This document shows, piece by piece, positions 34,842 through 40,325 of a stretch of DNA of 40,325 nt. This DNA is from Sulfurovum sp. (lineage in GTDB: Bacteria; Campylobacterota; Campylobacteria; Campylobacterales; Sulfurovaceae): contig NVUY01000017.1 of the NCBI GenBank assembly GCA_002733215.1, positions 30,481-70,805 on the forward strand. The letters are read 5' to 3'. Under the pieces are notes generated by a model that worked only from the letters and a program-made list of their open reading frames with translations, was not told the origin of the DNA and did no database searches. The translations under genes were made by a program, and so were the position numbers. How positions within the stretch are numbered: position 1 is the first letter of the stretch; every line of letters starts with the position of its first letter.

Positions 34842-35707
34842 GGGGTCAGGTGAAAATGATAACTCATTTCCTACTCCTCTTAATAACCCCATACACAGCT
34901 GACTGAGATACACCCAATACTTTAGCAATCATGTGCTGTGAATAGCCTTGGTTGTAGCAGTCTACTATTAGTCTGTTTCTCTCTTTCATATCTTTTGCTT
35001 TACTTAGGATACTTTTCAATTTTTCAATGTCAGGTTTTTTATCACTATTTGGTGCTTCTACTAGACTGGATGCCCTTTTAAGTTCTTGTAACTGTGTGGT
35101 ATCTACCGGTGTATCAAGAAATGCTTTGATGGCTTCTGTATCTCCTTGATAGTTTTGTGTTATCCAAGCGTTATTTAGACATTCATCTGTACTGTTTGTA
35201 TTTAAAAAAAGATGTGCTGAACTATAAGAGTACTCCTCTACTGTTTTTACTATATGAGCTTTAAGTGGGTTTTGTTCTATGTAGAGTATAAGTGTATAAA
35301 GATATGCTTCATCTGTCACGTACCATGATTTAAATCTTCCTTGCCACAGATGTCCTGATCTTTTATATTTCTTGTTGAAGTAGACAGCATAGTTAGAGTT
35401 TATTTGTCTCATAAACTTAGAGAGGTTTTCCTGTTCTAATTCTATGAGCAGATGATAATGGTTACTCATAAGACAGTAGTTGTGTATAGTGATGCCATAG
35501 TTTTTAGAGTGAAAACAGAGTAGCTCTATAAAGTACTCATAATCTTCATTTTCTTTAAAGACCACTCTTTGCTCTACACCTCTGTTAATGATATGATAAT
35601 AACCGGGGATTTCAATGCGAGGTTTTCTTGGCATAGTATTTCTTGTGTTGTTTTATTTTTTGTCAGTATAGCAGAAGAGGATTAAGTTGTCATTTTCACC
35701 TGACCCC
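34842..35707 (-). mobile_element. RAYT-type element with 22-bp terminal inverted repeats
   Basis: The ends 34842-34863 (GGGGTCAGGTGAAAATGATA...) and 35686-35707 (...CATTTTCACCTGACCCC) are inverted copies with one mismatch. They enclose one Y1-transposase gene with 1-52 bp to spare. The unit of 866 bp looks intact. It interrupts an older gene at 35707. Confidence 0.8.
34864..35634 (-). CDS. REP-associated tyrosine transposase (Y1/HUH, RAYT)
   Basis: The 256-residue protein has the HUH motif in MSNHYHLLIE (His59, His61), the catalytic Tyr118 in LYIEQNPLKA, and GHLWQGRFKS. A C-terminal HTH (about 213-250, QHMIAKVLGVSQSAVYGVIK) is extra to the basic RAYT core. RAYTs nick single strands at palindromic sequences. 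The N-terminus MPRKPRIEIPGYYHIINRG is typical. Intact frame. Confidence 0.9.
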   Translation of the reverse strand: MPRKPRIEIPGYYHIINRGVEQRVVFKENEDYEYFIELLCFHSKNYGITIHNYCLMSNHYHLLIELEQENLSKFMRQINSNYAVYFNKKYKRSGHLWQGRFKSWYVTDEAYLYTLILYIEQNPLKAHIVKTVEEYSYSSAHLFLNTNSTDECLNNAWITQNYQGDTEAIKAFLDTPVDTTQLQELKRASSLVEAPNSDKKPDIEKLKSILSKAKDMKERNRLIVDCYNQGYSQHMIAKVLGVSQSAVYGVIKRSRK

Positions 35708-35926
35708 TCTACGTGCCTCTACGCTCTGCGTATAGCCATCTTTTAATGCTTTGATTATAGCCGAGTTCCGTGATGCTAAATCTTTGTTGTTTTTAAAGTG
35801 TTCATCTAAAGGTATCTCTTTTATCTGTTTAAACTCATGTTCTTTTTGCACTATTTTCTTTTTTTGTTCTGCTTCTAGATCTTCTTGTTCTTTTTTGTTC
35901 AATGGTTTTTCAAGTAGCTTTTGCAT
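35696..35926 (-). pseudogene. possible C-terminal remnant of a second RAYT-like protein
   Basis: The 76-codon frame is mostly charged (EDLEAEQKKKIVQKEHEFKQ) and ends with NSAIIKALKDGYTQS, which looks like the first helix of the same kind of C-terminal HTH as in the neighbouring transposase. It is cut at 35707 by the inserted RAYT element, and the last codons read through that element's end. Assignment is tentative. Confidence 0.45.
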
Positions 35927-36159
35927 ACCTTCATGATGGTACTCTTTTACCTTTATGATTATTTCAGAATATTATATAGTTTAATTGTTATATTTATGTC
36001 ACATTATTAAAAAGTTATGAATTCATATCACGTAATAAAGTAGTTACTGTGCCCAAATTGTGCCCAAAAATGACTAATTTTAACGATTTATAAATTTTGA
36101 TAGAGTCGCGAAAGCCCCAGTACATGGTCATTTGTAGTTTTGTTATTCTATTTTAAATT

Positions 36160-36181
36160 TCCCTTCCTCTCAGCCATACAA
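36160..36181 (+). repeat. attR: copy of the tRNA-Ser 3' end
   Basis: An exact 22-bp copy of 26810-26831, here without the rest of the tRNA. Within 35927-36286 I also see a tandem TGTGCCCAAA pair (36048 and 36059) and no gene. This may be the relic of an integrase 3' end. Confidence 0.8.
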
Positions 36182-36286
36182 CTTCAAATACCAATATACT
36201 GAAATTTTCAAGAATTTTTACTTTTTATAAGTAAAGTAGCCTGCCCCATTTTCTTCATTGAAGAAGTTTTAAAAGGTGCCAGAAAA

Positions 36287-36724
36287 CTAATTTTCAGGTA
36301 CAGGAATAATCATTACGGGAATATTCGAATGATTCAGCACCCCCTCGCTGGTACTACCAAGAATCAGATGAGCCAGCGCACCTTTTCTATGTGAACCCAT
36401 TACAATAATATCTGCAGTGTGCCGTTTGGCTTGATTGAGAATGGTTTTGACTGTCTCACCTTGTATTAAAAGCGCAGTTGTTTTTAGCCCTGATTTCTCA
36501 AACTGACTTGCATATAGCTGTAGCTGGCGATGCTCTTTATGAAATTCTTCTGCATGAACATCACGCATCACTTCTGTATCTACCTTGCTGCCGACAAAAT
36601 CCGGTTCAGGTTCAGCAACATGCAGCAGCCAGATTTCTGCATCTGTAGCCTTGGCAAATTTAATTGCTTCATCAACAACGTTAGATGATATTTCCGATAA
36701 ATCAACAACAACTTGTATTTTCAT
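36287..36724 (-). CDS. universal stress protein (UspA family)
   Basis: The 145-residue protein has the Usp fold and the ATP-binding motif G-x2-G-x9-G-S/T as GSHRKGALAHLILGSTSEGV near the C-terminus, preceded by ADIIVMGSH. The N-terminus MKIQVVVDLSEISSNVVDEA is usual for single-domain forms. It is the first chromosomal gene beyond the island. Target unknown; the family supports survival of stress and growth arrest. Confidence 0.92.
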   Translation of the reverse strand: MKIQVVVDLSEISSNVVDEAIKFAKATDAEIWLLHVAEPEPDFVGSKVDTEVMRDVHAEEFHKEHRQLQLYASQFEKSGLKTTALLIQGETVKTILNQAKRHTADIIVMGSHRKGALAHLILGSTSEGVLNHSNIPVMIIPVPEN

Positions 36725-36937
36725 TTTAATCTCCTAAGGATATAGGTTAATTAGAACTGTATAAATATCCAATAATTACTAAATTGTATCATAAATTTAA
36801 AGCTTTATCGAGCCGTCTCACGAAGAAGTACCCTATCCCTATTTTTATTCATCTTTCAATTATATGACAATTTGACACACTATCAACCTTCCCTTCATTA
36901 TTCTGCCACAATATCAAAAAAAGTATTGGAGCCAAAG

Positions 36938-37075
36938 ATGAAACCTACATCAAAAGAGCTTCTTGAAGAAATTAGTAAAAACTGTTCTAATCAAATTACG
37001 TTTTACACATACAACAAAAATGTTCTTAAAGTAAGTGACAAATACTCTGCTGCAATGTTATTGCACAATACTTGA
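36938..37075 (+). CDS. small hypothetical protein (45 aa)
   Basis: The ORF starts MKPTSKELLEEISKNCSNQI with GGAG seven bases ahead of the ATG. An upstream in-frame ATG at 36872 has no ribosome-binding site. No known motif. The position, between uspA and a lipoprotein gene, gives no clue. In 37078-37314 I see no feature. Confidence 0.35.
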   Translation: MKPTSKELLEEISKNCSNQITFYTYNKNVLKVSDKYSAAMLLHNT

Positions 37076-37314
37076 TTCTTTTATGTCAAGTATTCAAAAT
37101 TAAGTCTCTTTTTCATTCACACAAATCCAATCTTAAATCTTCGGATACAAGCCTACTCAACACTTGATTGATTCTTAACATTTTTGCCTTATCTTTAAAA
37201 CTGGAGATAGCATCCATAACTCATTCACTTATTTTCCTTTTTACTACTCTTTTTTTCACTTTTCAGAATTTAGGGCTCTATCATTAACATTGGCAAAAGA
37301 TAAAGCCATTATCA

Positions 37315-37524
37315 TCATTCAGTTTGTTTTGCTGCTTCCGCAGCAATTCTGGCTTTGTTAGATTTTGTTGTATTCGCTAACACAGCGGCCTTTGCAGCTT
37401 TATCCATTACTGCTCTTCTTTCTGCTGCGTATTCCTCATCAAATACTTGTTCTTTTACTGTGTTAACACATCCTGTAAGTAGCATTGTTGCTGCTATAAG
37501 TGATACTACTGTTACTCTTTTCAT
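37315..37524 (-). CDS. small lipoprotein
   Basis: The 69-residue protein has a signal peptide (MKRVTVVSLIAATM) and lipobox LLTGC, so Cys19 would be acylated and the protein anchored in a membrane. The mature part is Ala/Lys/Glu-rich (AVMDKAAKAAVLANTTKSNK), probably helical, like Lpp-style or entericidin-like small lipoproteins but not clearly related. The start at 37524 has GAGGA six bases ahead; a start at 37536 would consume that site. Confidence 0.65.
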   Translation of the reverse strand: MKRVTVVSLIAATMLLTGCVNTVKEQVFDEEYAAERRAVMDKAAKAAVLANTTKSNKARIAAEAAKQTE

Positions 37525-37719
37525 TATATTCCTCATATTTTCAATACTGAATTGTACATTAACTTATTTTGGAATATAAGAGGCATAAGGGTCAGTCACC
37601 ACCTATAAATTTCCATAAAAATTGCTATTAATTGTAACTAGTTCACTTACAGAAAAGCCTCATTCCCATGAAAGTCAAAAATTAAGGAAATTTTAAATAA
37701 TAGGTGAACGTAATTGTAT

Positions 37720-37806
37720 CATCTTTTTTGTCCTTTTAATAACCCCATTCACCGTAGACTGTGCCAACCCCAATACTTTAGCAATCATATACCGAGAATA
37801 CCTGTA
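37720..37806 (-). pseudogene. RAYT 3' end remnant
   Basis: Translated on the minus strand, 29 codons read RYSRYMIAKVLGLAQSTVNG followed by VIKRTKK, closely like the C-terminal HTH of the RAYT at 34864. No other part of that gene is left. It shows an earlier RAYT insertion outside the island, in the 357-bp gap between the lipoprotein gene and the HD-GYP gene; I see no other feature there. Confidence 0.7.
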
Positions 37807-37893
37807 GACCTTGAACATTACTATCTGCTATAATGTCAAATCCGGCAGCTACATTTAAAGATGAGACAAATAAATAAAAGGTAAGATCATAAG

Positions 37894-40239
37894 ATGTTTA
37901 AAATCTCCATAAGAACAAATATATTGATGACTTTGCTCCTTCTGGTGGGACTGGTATCACTCTCTCTACTCTTTACGCAATACCACTTTAGTGAGAAACT
38001 TGCTATGGAATCAACCCAGAGAACCTTTCGTATCATTTCACAAAACATCAGTGAGCACATACGCAAAAAAGCTGTTTCCACAAGAAAAATTTTAACTATA
38101 AAAAGTACACATAAAAATTTACTGGAACCTATTACCTTTGACCCTCTGCATCCGTCTTTTGATGACCTGGTGGAGGTATTACAAAGCAACAGTAATATTC
38201 ATGCTGCCTATTTTGCACATCCTGACGGAAGATTTTATGAAGTGATCAATATGCAGGACAGAGCTTCCTTATTTCAAACTTTTGATGCACCGATATCAAC
38301 ACAGTGGATAGTTGTCACCATCATTGATAATCAGCAGCAAAATGCTTTTTTAGATAAAAATTTTAAGCTCATAGGCAAAAAAAACTTCCCTAAAACGTAT
38401 GATCTTCACAGCCGTCCATGGTATAGCGAAGCTCTGAAGTCCACAAATGTTATCGCTACGATGCCCTACTTTTTTTCAAATAGTCAGCTGATGGGCATTA
38501 CCTTTGCCAAAAAGACCAATACAAAAGGTGTCATCCTTGCCCTGGATTACAGTATGGAGCAGCTCAATGAAATTTTGGCGTTACAGAAATTTGATCAAAA
38601 CTCAGAAGTGTTTATTATTGACGAACATCGTAAAAAGTTTGCTTCTTCTGCATTTGCAGGTCAGAAGACAAGCAGCCGAACAGAAAAAATTGATACCGCA
38701 CTTGAAGAAGCTATGCTAGGCAAGAAAACCGATCAGATCATTAAATATGAAGAGGGAGGAAACAACTATTTTGTTCTCTTTACTCCCCTCGTAAGTAAAG
38801 ACAGATATCTAGGTATCAAAGTGGATTCAACTGCACTGCTAAACCCCTATAAAGAGAGTACCCGATACGCATTTTTTATTGCTTTTCTTCTCTTATTGTT
38901 GGCATTACCCATCATCTTTTTTCTCACAAATCGTATTGTAGAACCGATCAGGTCACTCATTCTGGAAAATACCAAGATCAAAGAGAGAAAATATTCTGAA
39001 GTGAAAGCCACAGCTACGAATATTATTGAATTTGAAGCACTTTCAAATTCACAGGTATCCATGTCAAACAGTATTCAAGCGTATGAAAGATCACAGGAAG
39101 ACTTACTCGATGCGATCATCAAAGTAATCGCCGGGGCGATCGACACCAAATCACCTTATACGGGAAAACATTGTGCACGTGTGCCTGTCATAGCGCAAGA
39201 TCTTCTTGATGCAGCCAACCGCTCTACGGCAGATGCCTTCAAAACATTTTCACTTACATCAAAAGATGAACTGAGGGAGTTTGAAATTGGTGCATGGCTG
39301 CATGATTGCGGAAAGGTGACCACTCCGGAATATGTTGTCGATAAATCTACAAAACTCGAAACGATCTACAACAGGATCCATGAAATACGCATGCGTTTTG
39401 AAGTCTTATGGAGAGATGCCGAGATTGACTATTTGAAAAAAGATATTTCTCTTGAAGAACTCCAGAAAAAACAAGCACGCTTACGTGAGGATTTTACTTT
39501 TATCGCATCCTCCAACATGGGTGGAGAGTTTATGGAGGAGTCACAACAGACGCGCGTAAAAGAGATCGCTCAGAGTACATGGCAACGTCATTTTGATGAT
39601 CGTCTCGGTCTGGGTTCCATAGAAATACTGCGTTATTCAGACAAAGAGGAAGAAGTACTTCCTGTGACAGAAATGCTTTTGTCTGACAAGGCACATCATG
39701 TTGTTGCACGCGAGAACTTTGATCATGAAGCCTATACAGCAGATGGGTTTAAAGTGGATGTACCTGAACATCTTTACAACTATGGCGAGATCTATAACCT
39801 CTGCATCGAGAAGGGAACCTTAAGTCCGGAAGAGAGATACAAGATCAATGAACATGTCATTATGAGTATCAAAATGCTTGAAACAATTCCTTTTCCTTCT
39901 CACCTCACTAAAATACCGGAATATGCAGGCACACACCATGAGACACTCATAGGGACAGGGTACCCAAGAAGGCTCAGCAGAGATGAACTCTCCATCCCTG
40001 CACGCATCATGGCCATCGCCGATATCTTTGAAGCGTTGACGGCATCTGACAGACCCTACAAAAAAGCCAAAACGCTTTCAGAGTCCATTAAGATCATGGG
40101 TTTTATGGTGAAAGATCAACATATCGATGCAGATCTGTTCAAACTGTTTTTGAGCTCCGGAATTCATAAAACCTATGCTCAAAAATATCTGAACCCTGAA
40201 CAGATAGATGAAGTAGATATAACACCTTCCAAAATTTAA
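37894..40239 (+). CDS. membrane HD-GYP-type phosphohydrolase with cache sensor
   Basis: The 781-residue protein has TM1 (8-27), a large periplasmic cache-like domain (about 35-320), TM2 (about 326-344), a HAMP-like segment (to about 400), then a catalytic domain. HD is His470-Asp471 (WLHDCGKV), and the GYP part is H681-H682-E683...GTGYP (687-691) followed by ARIMAIADIFEALTASDRPY. It probably hydrolyses cyclic di-GMP in response to an external signal. About 150 extra residues lie between GK (474) and the LSPEERYKINEH (643-654) segment. The last 86 bp of the window hold no gene. Confidence 0.85.
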   Translation: MFKISIRTNILMTLLLLVGLVSLSLLFTQYHFSEKLAMESTQRTFRIISQNISEHIRKKAVSTRKILTIKSTHKNLLEPITFDPLHPSFDDLVEVLQSNSNIHAAYFAHPDGRFYEVINMQDRASLFQTFDAPISTQWIVVTIIDNQQQNAFLDKNFKLIGKKNFPKTYDLHSRPWYSEALKSTNVIATMPYFFSNSQLMGITFAKKTNTKGVILALDYSMEQLNEILALQKFDQNSEVFIIDEHRKKFASSAFAGQKTSSRTEKIDTALEEAMLGKKTDQIIKYEEGGNNYFVLFTPLVSKDRYLGIKVDSTALLNPYKESTRYAFFIAFLLLLLALPIIFFLTNRIVEPIRSLILENTKIKERKYSEVKATATNIIEFEALSNSQVSMSNSIQAYERSQEDLLDAIIKVIAGAIDTKSPYTGKHCARVPVIAQDLLDAANRSTADAFKTFSLTSKDELREFEIGAWLHDCGKVTTPEYVVDKSTKLETIYNRIHEIRMRFEVLWRDAEIDYLKKDISLEELQKKQARLREDFTFIASSNMGGEFMEESQQTRVKEIAQSTWQRHFDDRLGLGSIEILRYSDKEEEVLPVTEMLLSDKAHHVVARENFDHEAYTADGFKVDVPEHLYNYGEIYNLCIEKGTLSPEERYKINEHVIMSIKMLETIPFPSHLTKIPEYAGTHHETLIGTGYPRRLSRDELSIPARIMAIADIFEALTASDRPYKKAKTLSESIKIMGFMVKDQHIDADLFKLFLSSGIHKTYAQKYLNPEQIDEVDITPSKI

Positions 40240-40325
40240 ATCTGAAGTGCAATTTCTAAGTTCAAAAATCATATCTATTTCTGCCTTAAGCTGACATTTC
40301 TAAACCATAAAAAGCTTCATTTGGT

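Larger units (their letters stand above)
26810..36181. mobile_element. genomic island in tRNA-Ser(GGA), about 9.4 kb
   Basis: The island is bounded by a 22-bp direct repeat of the tRNA 3' end. It contains a truncated HEPN-like gene, an IS21-family element, thiSGHF, a broken gph, and fragments of IS1595, a group II intron, IS3 and RAYT elements. The intact tRNA is on the left. No integrase is visible, so the island is probably immobile. The thi genes are much richer in A/T than the ribosomal genes alongside. Confidence 0.75.

Noticed and set aside
36160..36181. Second tRNA gene
   Set aside because: Only the 3' 17 bases of tRNA-Ser and five more are present; there is no anticodon or D arm.
36872..36886. 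Second FNR-like dyad TTGAC-ATCAA
   Set aside because: The spacer is five bases, not four, and no -10 box lies at a suitable distance.
1..40325. CRISPR array
   Set aside because: No set of direct repeats with regular unique spacers; the 24-bp units at 30377-30473 are IS ends.

Overview
The window looks like a chromosome segment of a Campylobacterota bacterium, most like the Sulfurovum/Sulfurimonas group. The signs are an atypical HsrA-type orphan regulator, the gene order nfu - TPR-like gene - murE as I recall it from Helicobacter, a 29-gene S10-spc-alpha run lacking rpmD, and an ATPase gene divergent from rpsJ. This assignment rests on recognising families by eye; no database search was run.

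Layout. 1-540: two MITE-like palindromic elements, one with a 9-10 bp target duplication, and a 43-residue ORF. 544-1739 (-): ybaB, panD and a thioredoxin-like [2Fe-2S] ferredoxin. 1807-4858 (+): a tightly coupled operon (FmdE-like, hemerythrin, DUF2249, NnrS-like membrane protein) followed by a CHMI-type isomerase. An FNR-type palindrome lies exactly where a class II activator would sit. 4840-8131: PHP phosphoesterase, CDP-alcohol phosphatidyltransferase, divergent cytidylyltransferase, hsrA. 8497-11182: cold-shock protein, an unknown small protein, murE, a TPR-like gene and nfu. 11361-25184 (-): the ribosomal protein superoperon from rpsJ to rplQ, with secY, map, infA and rpoA. A palindrome and an internal promoter separate infA from rpmJ. 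25375-26826 (+): ATPase, SRP RNA (ffs), tRNA-Ser(GGA).

26810-36181 is a 9.4-kb genomic island. It is bounded by a 22-bp direct repeat copied from the tRNA-Ser 3' end. It holds a HEPN-like gene whose 5' end was cut off by an IS21-family element, an AT-rich thiSGHF cluster, and a heap of broken pieces: truncated gph, an IS1595 transposase fragment, a group II intron domain V, an IS3 OrfB tail, and an intact RAYT-type transposase with 22-bp terminal inverted repeats inserted into what may be an older RAYT. No integrase survives.

36287-40239: universal stress protein, a possible 45-residue ORF, a small lipoprotein, another RAYT 3' remnant, and a large membrane HD-GYP protein with a long insertion inside its catalytic domain.

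The best candidates for something new are the FNR-box FmdE/hemerythrin/DUF2249/NnrS operon, the lipid-headgroup gene neighbourhood, the palindrome families in a genome that also carries RAYTs, and the HEPN gene on the tRNA-Ser island.
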